Source of the DNA: Thereva unica | Taxonomy: Eukaryota > Arthropoda > Insecta > Diptera > Therevidae | DNA: 64,000 nucleotides | Reading direction: 5' to 3' | Assembly: GCA_949987705.1 (NCBI GenBank) | Contig: OX465282.1 | Span: forward strand, 86,044,070-86,108,069 | In this document: piece after piece, positions 52,929-63,555 of the stretch | Numbering within the stretch: the first letter of the stretch is position 1 | How the letters are laid out: each line of letters begins with the position of its first letter | Translations under genes and position numbers: made by a program | Notes under the pieces: generated by a model | What the model was told of the DNA's origin: nothing | What the model saw: only the letters and a program-made list of their open reading frames with translations | Database searches by the model: none

Positions 52929-54348
52929 AAGTTGGCCCAATGGCCTGAAAATTCGTGTCCCTCTAGAATTTCGAGGCAATACAATATTAGTTAACTTACC
53001 ACTTAAAAACGGAAGGAAGGGTCAATGTAGTCTTCTCGTAGATACAGGAGCCGAAATTAGCCTCCTTAGAAATAATTCCTGTCCCATGGGCAGCCCAGTA
53101 TACGAAAACCCTAACTGTGTGATCGCCGGACTAACAGGTGATTACGTTGTTCCAGTGGGATTAGTCTATGGTGTCATTAGGATGAATATATTAGAAGGCC
53201 CAGTGCTTATAACGCAACCGTTTCACGTGATAGAAGAAGGTATTATAGAGGGATATGATGGAATATTAGCAGGTGACTTTCTACGAAATTTCGGGTGTAA
53301 TATTGACTATGACGAAGAACACTTAAAAATATTTATAAAAAAAATCCTGGTCAAAGAAAGTCCCGAGGAAAATAATTACGAAGAAAACAACATCTTAAAT
53401 AATATCGTTGAAAATAAAATCGCAGAAGTCGTGGAAAATAAAATCGTTGAAGAAATCGTAGAAAATAATATCGTAGAAAAAAACAAATTCGTAGAAAATA
53501 ATATCGTGGAAGAAAATAATATCGTTGAAAATAAAGTCGTGGAAAATAGTATCGTTGAAGAAAATAGTATCGTAGAAGAAAATAGTACCGTGGAAGAAAA
53601 TAGTACCGTGGAAGAAAATAGTATCGTAGAAGAAAATAGTATCGTGGAAGAAAATAGTACCGTGAAAGAAAATAGTACCGTGGAAGAAAATAGTATCGTT
53701 GAAGAAAATAGTATCGTTGAAGAAAATAGTATCGTAGAAGAAAATAGTACCGTGGAAGAAAATAGTACCGTGGAAGAAAATAGTATCGTAGAAGAAAATA
53801 GTATCGTGGAAAAAAATAGTACCGTGGAAGAAAATAGTATCGCGGAAGAAAATAGCATCGTGGAAATTAGTAGTATAGACAATAGTATTGTGGACATTAG
53901 TACCGAGGAGGAACAAAATATTTTTGAGGAATATAACACTGCAGAAAGTAGTATTGAGGAAGGCGAAACTGTAACAGCCCCGGCGCGTACGGAAATGATA
54001 ATAGAAGTTCCATGTGAACAAACAAACCGAAGGATCCTGTTCTGCACTCGTAGAGAAATCCACCCGGGAATTTATTTGGGTAACTCCATAACTAGGAACG
54101 ACAATGGCCTTGCCAAGGTGGCTTTATTAAATACCACCGAGCAAGATATTACCTTCAAAAGAGATAACTTGAACCCAATTTGGGAAGACATAGAGGCATA
54201 CGAAACTATAGATATGGGAAACTCCCCCTCCTTAACGCAGAATCGTCTGCGAAAATTAGAGAATAACCTCGATTTAAATCATTGCAACAGAGAAGAAAGG
54301 GACTCTGTATTGAATATCTGTCGCGAATTCAATGACCTATTTTTTTAG
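52929..54348 (+). pseudogene. Protease and long hexapeptide-repeat linker of pol
   Basis: The pol frame is open from the gag overlap. Protease: LLVDTGAEISLL (DTG active site, near 53,035-53,070) and DGILAGDFLRNFG (53,258-53,296). Then an Asn/Glu-rich run, a tandem EENSIV/EENSTV repeat (53,390-53,880), and a bridge (TNRRILFCTRREIHPGIYLG) to the RT N-terminus. The frame stops at TAG (54,346-54,348) after a T7 run, and the RT continues in another frame. Protease key residues are present. Confidence 0.85.
53390..53880 (+). repeat. 18-bp tandem repeat coding for EENSIV/EENSTV hexapeptides
   Basis: About 20 regular units of 'gaagaaaatagtatcgt(a/g/t)' or '...accgtg' (53,540-53,860), preceded by less regular ENNIVE/ENKIVE units. 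All unit lengths are multiples of three, so the frame is maintained through the array. Minus-strand frames of 222-223 codons through this array are a by-product of its composition. Confidence 0.92.
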
Positions 54349-54482
54349 AAGGGGATCACCTTACGCACACCGATGTAACTACTCACAATATCCCCACATT
54401 AGCGGATAAACCTCCCATTTACACCAAACCTTATCGTCTTCCAGAGTCTCAACGCCAAGAAATAAACAACCAAATAAAAAAA
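54349..54482 (+). pseudogene. RT N-terminal segment between frames
   Basis: The frame of the downstream RT ORF is open through this stretch (THTDVTTHNIPT, KPPIYTKPYRLPESQRQE), which shows that the true pol frame continues past the T-run break at 54,341-54,347. The ATG at 54,483 is therefore unlikely to be a real start. Confidence 0.8.
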
Positions 54483-57260
54483 ATGTTGACTGAAGAAATA
54501 ATAAGTCCTAGTAAAAGTCCTTGGAACGCTCCACTTCTACTTGTTCCGAAGAAACCAGACTCACAAGGCAACAAAAAATGGCGTGTCGTCGTAGATTTCC
54601 GGCGTCTTAACGAAATAACCGTTGGAGACGCATATCCCTTGCCTAATATCACAGATATCCTTGATCAGTTAGGAAAATCCAAATATTTCTCTACGCTGGA
54701 TTTGGCAAGCGGCTTCCACCAGATTCCCATGGAGGAATCTGACAAAAATAAAACTGCCTTTAGTACCCCTTTCGGGCATTATCACTTCAACCGAATGCCC
54801 TTTGGTCTCAAAGGAGCACCAGCAACCTTTCAGAGATTGATGAACTCTGTACTTAGCGGTTTGCAAGGTATTCACTGCTTCGTATACCTTGATGATATCG
54901 TAATTTATGGGTACAATTTAAAAGACCACAGTACCAAACTGACGGAAGTGTTTAAAAGGCTCCGTGAGGCCAAACTCAAACTTCAACCAGACAAATGTAA
55001 TTTCTTAAAAAAGGAAATAACATATCTGGGACACATCGTGAGTGACAGGGGTGTTCTCCCCGACCACACCAAAATCAAAGCAGTAAAAACATACCCTGTC
55101 CCTAAGAAGACCAAGGATGTCAAGTCTTTTCTTGGGTTCGTGGGTTATTATAGGAGATTCATCCCTAACTTTGCCAAATTGGCCAAGCCTCTCACAAACC
55201 TTTTGAAAAAGGACATTAAATTCAATTGGGATCCATTCTGCGATGAATCCTTTACCGCTTTTAAAAAGAGATTAATAGAAGCACCTATCCCAGCCTACCC
55301 AGAGTATGACAAACCCTTCATAGTTACTTCCGATGCCAGTGATATGGCGTTAGGGGCAGTACTCTCGCAAGGAAGGATTGGGGAAGACTTACCAATTTGT
55401 TATGCAAGCAGAACCTTGAACCCAGCCGAGTCAAGGTACTCAACTATAGAAAAAGAGCTATTAGCCATAGTGTACGCTGTCGAACAGTTTCGTCCTTACA
55501 TATATGGTAGACAGTTCGTTATAGTTACAGACCATAAACCACTCGTTTGGATGATGAACCTAAAAGATTGTTCATCACGCCTTATGAGATGGAGAATACG
55601 TCTGGAAGAATACGGCTATACAATAGTGCACAAACCTGGCCGTCTGAATGCTAACGCTGATGCGCTTAGCCGCATTATACCCGAAAGCGCAGAAATCACT
55701 AAAACCATAAATGTAGTGACTAGAAGTCAGAAAAAAATTATCGAAAACAATAATGTACCTAGTAAGCTGTACGAGCAGTACATGAATACATTAGTAACCC
55801 CAAAAGAGTTCACCTACGAAAATAAGATCCCCCTTCTCAAAGAAACTAACTATAGAACCAAATTTTTCTTATTTCCCAATAACGACACCCCCGATGAGAA
55901 TGAATTAAAGAAAATTCTCCCATGCTTCACTCCCAAGGAACTCCAGAGTAAGCTCGATAGCTACCAAACTCCTAAATGCACGTACATCATCAGTAAAAGC
56001 ACTATCCCAATGCGAACACTGGAAGATAACCAAAACATACTACAAATTTTCCAACTCCTGAAGGAATATTGTTCCGAGAATAACATAGAAAAGCTGGCCA
56101 TATCAATACCTTGCCTAGACCCAGAGGTTCTAGCGACAATAAAAAAAATGATATCCTTCATCTTTGGAGACGAAAAAATCGATCTGAATCTGTTCACAAC
56201 CAAAATACAAGTATTAACAGATCCGGCAGAGATTTTAGAAACTATTCGTACTTATCATTCTTCAGCCCTAGGAAGTCATCAAGGAGTAAATAGAACGATC
56301 AAAAGAATAAAAGAAAAATACAATTGGGCCGGACTAACAAAAGACGTCGAGGAATTTATAAGGAAATGTCCGTCGTGCCAAATAAACAAACTCACAAGGA
56401 ACCCAAAACTACCCATGAAGATAACCACCACAAGCTCCAGACCGTTTGAAAAAGTGTTCCTCGATGTAGTAGGCCCTCTCCCCATTAGCTATAATAACAA
56501 CAGGTACCTATTAACATTCCAGGACGATTTGACGAAATATTCGGATGCAATCCCCCTGGAAAACATGGAAGCCAGAACCATAGCAGAAAAATTCGTCACT
56601 AACATAATTTGTAGACTTGGCGTACCCGCAGCCGTCCTAACAGATCAAGGCTCGAATTTTCTGAGCGAAATGTTCGCAGAGGTGTGTAAACTTCTTAAAA
56701 TTCAGAAATTACAGACAACTGCTTATCACCCACAAACAAATGGGGCACTGGAACGAAGTCACAGAACCCTAGCTGAGTATCTCAGACATTATGTCAACAG
56801 GGACCCACTTACTTGGGATTCTTGGATACCTTATGCAATGTTTGTGTATAACACAACTCCACACACTAGCACCCACTTTACCCCACACGAATTACTATAC
56901 GGTTACCCAGCGGAAATCCCAAGTACAATTAAGACTAAACCCGTCATAAGTTATAATTACGAAAATTACCATACCGAACTCAGAGCTAGATTGCAGCATG
57001 GGTACGAGATAGCTCGAGAAAATTTGATTAAGAAGAAGGAAAGATCAAAAATAACTTATGATAAGCATTCACAAATGAGAACTTTTAACCTAGGGGAAAA
57101 GGTTTTATTGAAAAACCACGCTAAAAAAAATAAACTGTCTCCATTATGGACTGGTCCTTACGAGATCGTTAGGCTTAACTCAGCTGAAAACACTACGATA
57201 AGAATAGGAAACAGAAATAAGGCGGTTCATAATAATAACCTAAAAAAATTTTTCGAATAA
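54483..57260 (+). CDS. pol: Pol of errantivirus-like element: RT, RNase H, integrase
   Basis: 925 codons, open throughout. RT: WRVVVDFRRLNEITV, FSTLDLASGFHQIPM, RMPFGLKGAPATFQ and YLDD at residue 135. RNase H: SDASDMALGAVLSQ (Asp 284) and a downstream ADALSR. Integrase: HHCC zinc site from His 592 (HSSALGSHQG) to CPSC, then DDE residues D661 (FLDVVGPLP), D721 (LTDQGSNF) and E757 (GALERSH), spaced 35 between the last two. It ends HNNNLKKFFE. RT copies genomic RNA to DNA and integrase inserts it. All catalytic residues are present, but it is cut off from protease/gag by a frameshift. Confidence 0.93.
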   Translation: MLTEEIISPSKSPWNAPLLLVPKKPDSQGNKKWRVVVDFRRLNEITVGDAYPLPNITDILDQLGKSKYFSTLDLASGFHQIPMEESDKNKTAFSTPFGHYHFNRMPFGLKGAPATFQRLMNSVLSGLQGIHCFVYLDDIVIYGYNLKDHSTKLTEVFKRLREAKLKLQPDKCNFLKKEITYLGHIVSDRGVLPDHTKIKAVKTYPVPKKTKDVKSFLGFVGYYRRFIPNFAKLAKPLTNLLKKDIKFNWDPFCDESFTAFKKRLIEAPIPAYPEYDKPFIVTSDASDMALGAVLSQGRIGEDLPICYASRTLNPAESRYSTIEKELLAIVYAVEQFRPYIYGRQFVIVTDHKPLVWMMNLKDCSSRLMRWRIRLEEYGYTIVHKPGRLNANADALSRIIPESAEITKTINVVTRSQKKIIENNNVPSKLYEQYMNTLVTPKEFTYENKIPLLKETNYRTKFFLFPNNDTPDENELKKILPCFTPKELQSKLDSYQTPKCTYIISKSTIPMRTLEDNQNILQIFQLLKEYCSENNIEKLAISIPCLDPEVLATIKKMISFIFGDEKIDLNLFTTKIQVLTDPAEILETIRTYHSSALGSHQGVNRTIKRIKEKYNWAGLTKDVEEFIRKCPSCQINKLTRNPKLPMKITTTSSRPFEKVFLDVVGPLPISYNNNRYLLTFQDDLTKYSDAIPLENMEARTIAEKFVTNIICRLGVPAAVLTDQGSNFLSEMFAEVCKLLKIQKLQTTAYHPQTNGALERSHRTLAEYLRHYVNRDPLTWDSWIPYAMFVYNTTPHTSTHFTPHELLYGYPAEIPSTIKTKPVISYNYENYHTELRARLQHGYEIARENLIKKKERSKITYDKHSQMRTFNLGEKVLLKNHAKKNKLSPLWTGPYEIVRLNSAENTTIRIGNRNKAVHNNNLKKFFE

Positions 57261-57801
57261 CGAAAACCTCTCTCTGCTCAAAAAAAAATAATAACTAATC
57301 TAAACCCAAAAAAATAATAAAATAACAAAATAAAATATCTCTATTGAACAAACACTGGAAGATTAAATGTTAATTTTCGAATTATCGCGCAATATGCAAT
57401 ATTTTGCTGGCTTGCAAAACCTTGCAACGATCTATGGCTAACCAAAAAGAATTGACTTTCTGCCGGATGAGTTATTACTGAATCAACGATGGTGCCAGGT
57501 GAAACGTTCCTATTTTTAGGATCCTCTCTAGCAACATTTGACTTATCAGGTGGAAAAATCTGGTATGGTGACGTTTTTGTACCACAAGGCAAGTAATATC
57601 TGGCTTGTAGTTTGGTTCAACCCTAGAGCAAGCCTGGAAGACTAAATATTAATGCTTGCAGATCATCAATATCATCGCTTATTTCGCGATCACAAAACTA
57701 ATCATCTCTAACTTTATAACTCCTATTGACCGAATTATCGCGTATTTCGCGATCACAAAACTAAATCTCTAATTTCATCACTTATAAACTACAAGGTAAT
57801 A
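57261..57801 (+). other. Spacer between pol and env
   Basis: AT-rich, with two similar segments, 'atcatcgcttatttcgcgatcacaaaactaa' and 'aattatcgcgtatttcgcgatcacaaaactaa'. A splice-acceptor-like 'aactacaag|g' sits just before the env ATG near 57,795. The minus-strand frame 57,592-57,341 has no support. Confidence 0.4.
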
Positions 57802-59604
57802 ATGAGGGAAACCTTTTTCAGGATCTTAATTTTGATCTCTTTATGCACACTAAACTACGCAAGGGGCGACAATTCAATCACCATCACTAAATTTAAGGAG
57901 AACCCGGGAATCTACTTCGAGGAAGTGGGCAAAGTAGCATTGTACAGCAACCAATGGCAAATTATCATCTTCTACGACCTCCACAATTTCCAGCTGGAAT
58001 TAGAAAGACTCAACGAATACACACACAACATTCAAGAGGTATGTCAATATATTGCAAACCATACTAGTAGTATGGGAATGTGTAAAGACATCACCTTGCA
58101 ACTCCAAGCCATTATAACAGACGTAAACCAGAAATCAACCCTCCTTAACCTAAAGCAGCGACGAAAACGCGGGCTTTTTAACATAGTGGGTAGTCTGAGC
58201 AAAACTCTTTTTGGCACTCTCGACCCGGAGGATGCCGAGAACCTCGCATCCCAAATTAATGGGTTGAAAGGTAACCAAGACCATTTGTTGAAACTTATTA
58301 AGAACCAAACTATAATTATCGAAAGTACCGCCAATATATTTAACAAAACCCTAGAAAGTATCGAACAACAATCCAATCATGTCGAAGATAAAATAGACAA
58401 ACTACGACAGATAGTAAACGCTATCAAAACAGATATTTCAATTCAGAATGTTGGTACCCAGTTAGAATCATTAGTTTCACTCACTACTTTAGCCCTTATA
58501 CGGTTTCAAACAACACAAAATACTCTTATTGAGCTAATCGCAAATGTCAAGCATGGAAGGCCACATCCATCCATACTAACCCCAAAACAAGCTCAGGAAC
58601 TCCTAACGACAATAAGGAAGGAACTACCTACCACGTTGTCGTTACCTTTACAAACCAAAACCGATAATATCCTGCAGCTCTATCAGTTAAGCACATTTGG
58701 AACTGCAATTAGTAACAATAAGATCATTTTTAAATTACAACTACCATTGCCATTCAGGGATCATTACCAATTACTCAAGGTTATACCCCTGCCTACGGAT
58801 CATAATAATACCTTCATATACATACAACCGACTGTTAGTTATTTAGTCGTAGATTATAATAGGGAACACTATTTCCCAATGAATAAATTCGACCTTAATT
58901 TATGTCATACGACAGACTTGGAGACATACTTATGTAGAGTAACTCACCCAATATTTAGTGCTCAAGCAGGAAATAATATTTGCGAATTACAACTGCTTAG
59001 ACATAACACAGACATAATACCCCACTGTAAAACCGAAGTAGTGCCACCGGCACACTTTTGGATCCAACTCTCCCAACCAAATAAATGGCTATATTCAATG
59101 GCCAATTCGACAACCATAGACACGATATGCGAAACACAAATATTCTCACATAAATTACAAGGTACCGGTATATTAGAAATTAAGCCGGGATGTTACCTGA
59201 GATCGGAGGGCATAACAATTAAAGCACATAATTCAAAAACATCTAAGGTAAACAGTTTCTACCTACCCTCTTTAAACCTTACTCACAAAATCAACCCCAT
59301 CCACGTTTCAAAACCCGGTAATCAAACGATCAGAACTCATCTTATAAAATATTTGGATGATCATGAACTCAAGCAACTTAATCTTGCCATAAAAGATCAA
59401 AAGAACAACGAAGATCTAGACTTACCTAATTTAAAGGCACACACAATACACCATTACGTCCTTAACTACACGCTTCTTGGACTCTTCCTATCTATCTTAT
59501 ACTTAGCACTGAAATATAAGGACAACTTTTTTAAAGGCCCTAAGCCAACACAAGAAAAGGAAAACGAAGAAACAACCAATTATACCGTTACTGTCCTAAC
59601 TTAG
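57802..59604 (+). CDS. env: Env, insect errantivirus fusion-type envelope protein, 600 aa
   Basis: One uninterrupted frame. A signal peptide is expected at residues 1-22 (FFRILILISLCTLNYARG). A basic furin-like site, RRKR, lies at 120-123, followed by a GLFNIVGSLSKTLFGTL-type fusion-peptide region. A long coiled region with heptad-like spacing runs from about 150 to 215, and several Cys residues lie at 370-490. A membrane segment is at about 553-572 (LLGLFLSILYLAL) with a short charged tail. This matches the F-protein-like Env of insect errantiviruses, which sits on the particle surface. It is the only full-length protein-coding region of the element besides pol. Confidence 0.92.
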   Translation: MRETFFRILILISLCTLNYARGDNSITITKFKENPGIYFEEVGKVALYSNQWQIIIFYDLHNFQLELERLNEYTHNIQEVCQYIANHTSSMGMCKDITLQLQAIITDVNQKSTLLNLKQRRKRGLFNIVGSLSKTLFGTLDPEDAENLASQINGLKGNQDHLLKLIKNQTIIIESTANIFNKTLESIEQQSNHVEDKIDKLRQIVNAIKTDISIQNVGTQLESLVSLTTLALIRFQTTQNTLIELIANVKHGRPHPSILTPKQAQELLTTIRKELPTTLSLPLQTKTDNILQLYQLSTFGTAISNNKIIFKLQLPLPFRDHYQLLKVIPLPTDHNNTFIYIQPTVSYLVVDYNREHYFPMNKFDLNLCHTTDLETYLCRVTHPIFSAQAGNNICELQLLRHNTDIIPHCKTEVVPPAHFWIQLSQPNKWLYSMANSTTIDTICETQIFSHKLQGTGILEIKPGCYLRSEGITIKAHNSKTSKVNSFYLPSLNLTHKINPIHVSKPGNQTIRTHLIKYLDDHELKQLNLAIKDQKNNEDLDLPNLKAHTIHHYVLNYTLLGLFLSILYLALKYKDNFFKGPKPTQEKENEETTNYTVTVLT

Positions 59605-60230
59605 AACCGGGATCGTAAGAGTCCCGCATACTTTCCTTAGAGCGATGCATACAAAAATGGGAAGATTATTTTTTTAAAGCCAACCCAGTTAATTATAACA
59701 TTACAGAGAGAGAACAATTGTTAGATAACCTATAGAACGCAAGTTAATCAATTTTTTTTTTATATTCATAATAACATTATTATTAATACCAATCATAAAT
59801 AAAATTCAAAAATTTCTAATTTAAGTAAACTACAAAGAAAGAACAATTGTCAGATGACCTGTAGGACGTAAGCTAATCATTTTTTTTTTTAGTAATTTGA
59901 CTATCAATATTTTTACATTATTATTATTAATTCCATTTAATAAAATTCAATTTTTTTTTTTAATTTAAGTAAACTAACTCTTTTATAAAAGCACTATTAT
60001 AAATTTATAAGGATTCATTAACTTTTTTGTAATAACTACATACTATATACATCTTATAGATAGAAATCACCTTTTCATATCGTCTAAACTGCATAACTTG
60101 AGCTACCCTAACAAAATTTATTTTTCTAAATCCCTCGGACCAATGTGTAAGCAAGATATATATTACATCCAATTCAAGCAACGACCCATATCGAAAAATT
60201 GTTCCTCAAAGATACACAATTTTCCTTTTC
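59605..60230 (+). other. 3' non-coding region of errantivirus-like element
   Basis: AT-rich. It holds a duplicated piece, 'agagaacaattgttagataacctatagaacgcaagttaatca' (59,708) and 'agaacaattgtcagatgacctgtaggacgtaagctaatca' (59,840), a degenerate direct repeat of about 130 bp. No genes. Confidence 0.6.
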
Positions 60231-60242
60231 TAAGGGGGATGG
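60231..60242 (+). promoter_or_regulatory. Polypurine tract
   Basis: 'aagggggatgg' directly precedes the TGTAGT start of the 3' LTR, the usual priming site for plus-strand synthesis. Confidence 0.8.
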
Positions 60243-62034
60243 TGTAGTAACGGCCGAAGTCCGTACTACTTTCTTTAACCCATTTGGATCTAAACCGATA
60301 TGTAAAAATCCCATATATCAATCAATATATATATAATTATATATATATTCATAAATTCCTACCTAAAAAATTAAAAACCAAAAATATTTTCACCCATGTA
60401 AAATTATTTTCAAAATTCCCCATAGATATTCAGCAAGCAAAATCTTCCCAAGAAATTTTGCTATCAAATGTTTCAACCGACAATTCTCAGACAATTTGAG
60501 CGCTCCTATTTCATTTTTCCGTCCTAAAATCTACATTCAAGCACGTACGCCAACGAGCGCTCCGAATTCAAATTTTCAACCGACAATTCTCAGACAATTC
60601 GAGCGCTCCTATTTCATTTTTTCCGTCCTAAAATTTTACATTCAAGCACGTACGTTAACGAACGCTCCAATTTCAAATTGTCTTTTCAAACACCAAAAAT
60701 GCTGATAATGAGTTTCATCTTCAATTATGAAAAACACCTCACAAAAATTCCATGAGAAAAAGCTTTGCTGCGTCGGCAGCAATAGACAATTTAAATATCA
60801 GGCTCAACACACGTTCGAGGCAGTCCGGGATTTTTAGCTCAAGTGCGCGGATCCAAAGATTATTTTAAAAAGGTTCAATTCAAGTTTTTATTAAAATCAA
60901 CTCATGTAATACTAGTGCGCGGATCCAAAGCTTATATTAAAAAAAGGTTCAATTCAAGTTTTTGTTAAAATCAACTCATGTAATTCAAGTGCGCGGATCC
61001 AAAGCCTATTTTAAAGGTCCAATTCAAGTTTTTGTTAAAATCAACTCATGTAATACAAGTGCGCGGATCCAAAGATTATTTTAAAAAAGGTTCAAGTTTT
61101 TATTAAAATCAACTCATGTAATACTAGTGCGCGGATCAAAAGCTTATTTTAAAAAGGTTCAATTCAAGTTTTTGTTAAAATCAACTCATGTAATTCAAGT
61201 GCGCGGATCCAAAGCTTATTTTAAGGCCCAATTCAAGTTTTTGTTAAAATCAACTCATGTAATACAAAAAGGACACGATCCAATTAATTAATTCGTATTA
61301 AAGTGATTCTTATGGGGCCCATCCACAGGCCAACTGGTTGCCCAAACTGAGTTGTGTTGGCACTGAATCGCAGTGTGTATGGGGCAGTTGGCAAACTGAT
61401 TTGACAGTTGGGGTTGCAGTTGGGATAAATCAAAATCTTTTAATTTTATGGGGGCGGGGCCTAGAGTTTGGGCAACTAGTCGCGCTGTGTATGTTGCAGT
61501 TTGGCAAACTACTTGAATGAATTAACCCAGAATTCGAAAAATATATTTTTTTACAAGTTTATATTTTCATTGTATTGCATAATTTTTAATTTAAATTATG
61601 AAAGTTCACATAATATTAAATTATTTTCATAATTTATATGTTTAGGATTTAATTTATATTTTAAAAACATACAAATATTTATATTAATAATTAAAAAATT
61701 TATAATTAACATAAAAAATCATTAATACGCATTTTTTATAATCATAAAACTTAATCGCGGGTTTTCTACAATTTTATTTAACGTTCAAATTGCCTATAAA
61801 ATACTGAATTGACAGTTGAAGTATCAACTCAGTTGAAGCGTTTGTGGCAAAACACCAACTCTTTACACAACTCAGTTTGGGAAACCAGTTGGCCTGTGGA
61901 TGGGCCCCATTATTAAAAAGATTTTCTGTTTTTAATCCGGTCAACCCGGGAGCATAGAAAGATATAAGGTGCAAGTGATCTACGGAGGACCTAGCACTCC
62001 TTGTCCCTGGTGCAGAACCAAGGATTCTGCAACA
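60243..62034 (+). repeat. 3' LTR, 1,792 bp including a MITE
   Basis: It is collinear with the 5' LTR. I saw one substitution in the first 600 bp (49,812 g versus 60,812 c). It has six tandem units instead of nine, and carries a 597-bp MITE (61,313-61,909) absent from the 5' LTR. Without the MITE and its TTA it is 1,192 bp. Confidence 0.9.
61313..61909. mobile_element. MITE, PIF/Harbinger-like, 597 bp, TTA target duplication
   Basis: Ends TGGGGCCCATCCACAGGCCA and TGGCCTGTGGATGGGCCCCA are perfect inverted repeats, continuing with AACTGGTT and CCCAAACTGAGTTGTG. TTA lies outside both (61,310-61,312 and 61,910-61,912). The 5' LTR shows the empty site 'gattcttattaaaaag'. Further inner inverted pieces occur ('agttggcaaactgatttgacagttg'). 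Non-coding. Confidence 0.92.
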
Positions 62035-62038
62035 ACTG

Positions 62039-62092
62039 TTAAATTTTCTGTAAAATAAGCTTTCTTGAGTCGTATTGTGTTATTGCAATTTG
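62039..62092. other. Flank of the errantivirus-like insertion
   Basis: Short spacer between the 3' LTR and LINE D; it holds the second ACTG copy just before it. Confidence 0.3.
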
Positions 62093-63555
62093 GACATATA
62101 AAAAATCCAATGGCTCTCTTCCACAGGACTTCCGACCCATTAGTATCCTTTCTTGCCTCTCCAAAATTCTAGAAAAGTTAATGTACATTCAAATGGTCCA
62201 ATATCTTGAATCTAATTCCTTTTTAACTGAATTCCAGCATGGCTTTAGGAAGAACCACAGTTGCAGTACTGCCCTACTAAAATCATACGCTCTTATGCCA
62301 AAAAATATCTTTCAACTTTTCATCGTCCGCTGTCCGTCTTATTTGGAATTTCATAAGCGATAGATCTCAAAAGGTTTGCACAGGCAATTATGAGTCCAGT
62401 TGCTCCCTCATATCTAAGGACATACCTCAAGGTTCTATACTTGGTCCGCTTCTCTTCTCTCTCTTCATTAATGATCTCCCAAAAGAACTGAATTTTTGTA
62501 AAGCCCTGTTGTACGTGGACGATGTTCAAATCTACCTTAGCTGCCGGCTTGGCATGATTGAGGATTGTATTTGGCGAATCAATAAAGACCTCGAGACGTT
62601 ATCTGGGTGGGCGAGAGGGAATATATTGCAACTAAACCCTGACAAGTCTCAAGAAATAGTCATATCTAAAAATGTTATAAATACCAACGAATTTCCTGCA
62701 GTATTATTAAACCGTAATATCATTCCGTGTTGTGATAAGGTAAAGAGGGTAAAGGGGGTTTTTCTGAATAAGAATTTAACATGGTCGGATCATATTAGCA
62801 ATATAATTGGCAAGGTCTATGGTAGTCTACGAAAACTTTGGTGTACGTCGAACTTTGTACCCCTCCATACTCGCACAAAGCTTGCTAAATCTCTTTTAAT
62901 GCCCTTAATAATATATAGTGACGTAATCTTCTGTAAACTCGATTCATTCTCGCAGCTAAAATTGAATGTAGCATTCAATTCTATTGTCCGATATGTTTAT
63001 AAAATCCGCCGATTCAATCACGTTTCATCATATTCTCGAGAATTCCTTGGTTGTTCTTTCTCGACATATCTTAAAATTCGGCTTATCGTATTTCTCTATA
63101 AACTCCCCGTTTCGGGTAAACCGCAATGCCTCCGAGAAAATTCACATTCCTTCAGTCTACTACATAGACCTAATAATTTACTTATGCCCCATTACTAGTG
63201 CTTACAATCTAAAAGTTTATTTTTCGTTCACGTCACTAGTTTGTGGAATTCTCTACCTGTAGATGTTAAGCGAGCTGGTGCTGTAGGAAAGTTCAGAAGG
63301 CAAATTATTGTTAATTTTTCAGCCCCCTAATTTAGTCAATTTAGATAGTATAGTAGTAATGTCATTTTAAATTTGCAATTTCTCTTTTTTAAAAATGTTT
63401 TTCTTTTTTTTTCTTTGATGTCTCATTTAAAGTAATGTAGGTTACCACATTCCCATATAATCAACACCTCCTTTGGCCTATGTACATATGTAAAGGCTTG
63501 TTCTTATTCGTACAAATATGTTTCTTCTTTAAAATAAACAAATAAATAAAAGATT
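62093..63555 (+). pseudogene. LINE family D, RT C-terminal two thirds, 5'-truncated
   Basis: RT fingers in broken frames at 62,105-62,290 (DFRPISILSCLSKILEKLMY, FQHGFRKNHSCSTALL). A deletion removes much of the palm start. A GSILGPLLFS-type block lies near 62,430, then palm YVDDVQIYLSC and the C-terminal region in 62,509-63,198 (GWARGNILQLNPDKSQE, NFVPLHTRTKLAKSLLMPLI, NSIVRYVYKIRRFNHVS). The 3' UTR ends in 'aaaataaacaaataaataaaag'. YVDD in place of YADD sets it apart from families A-C. Frame breaks make it inactive. Confidence 0.8.

Larger units (their letters stand above)
49243..62034 (+). mobile_element. Errantivirus-like gypsy element with env, 12.8 kb, ACTG target duplication
   Basis: LTRs at 49,243-50,626 and 60,243-62,034, both starting TGTAGTAACGG and ending CTGCAACA, enclose gag, protease, RT/RNase H/integrase and env in order. 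ACTG flanks both ends (49,239-49,242 and 62,035-62,038). Later insertions are a deleted mariner in gag and a MITE in the 3' LTR. The first 600 bp of the LTRs show one difference that I noticed, so insertion was recent. Insect errantiviruses are endogenous retrovirus-like elements, some infectious. This copy is broken in gag and between protease and RT. Confidence 0.93.

Noticed and set aside
53376..54063. Two long minus-strand open frames (222-223 codons) with Phe/Ser/Thr-rich repeats
   Set aside because: They are antisense readings of the 18-bp repeat in pol, whose composition lacks stops in several frames. No independent start, context or family resemblance.
49243..60243. Exact 11,000-bp offset between the LTR starts as an assembly artefact
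   Set aside because: Both ends have clean ACTG duplications and a complete, ordered internal region, so the round number looks coincidental.
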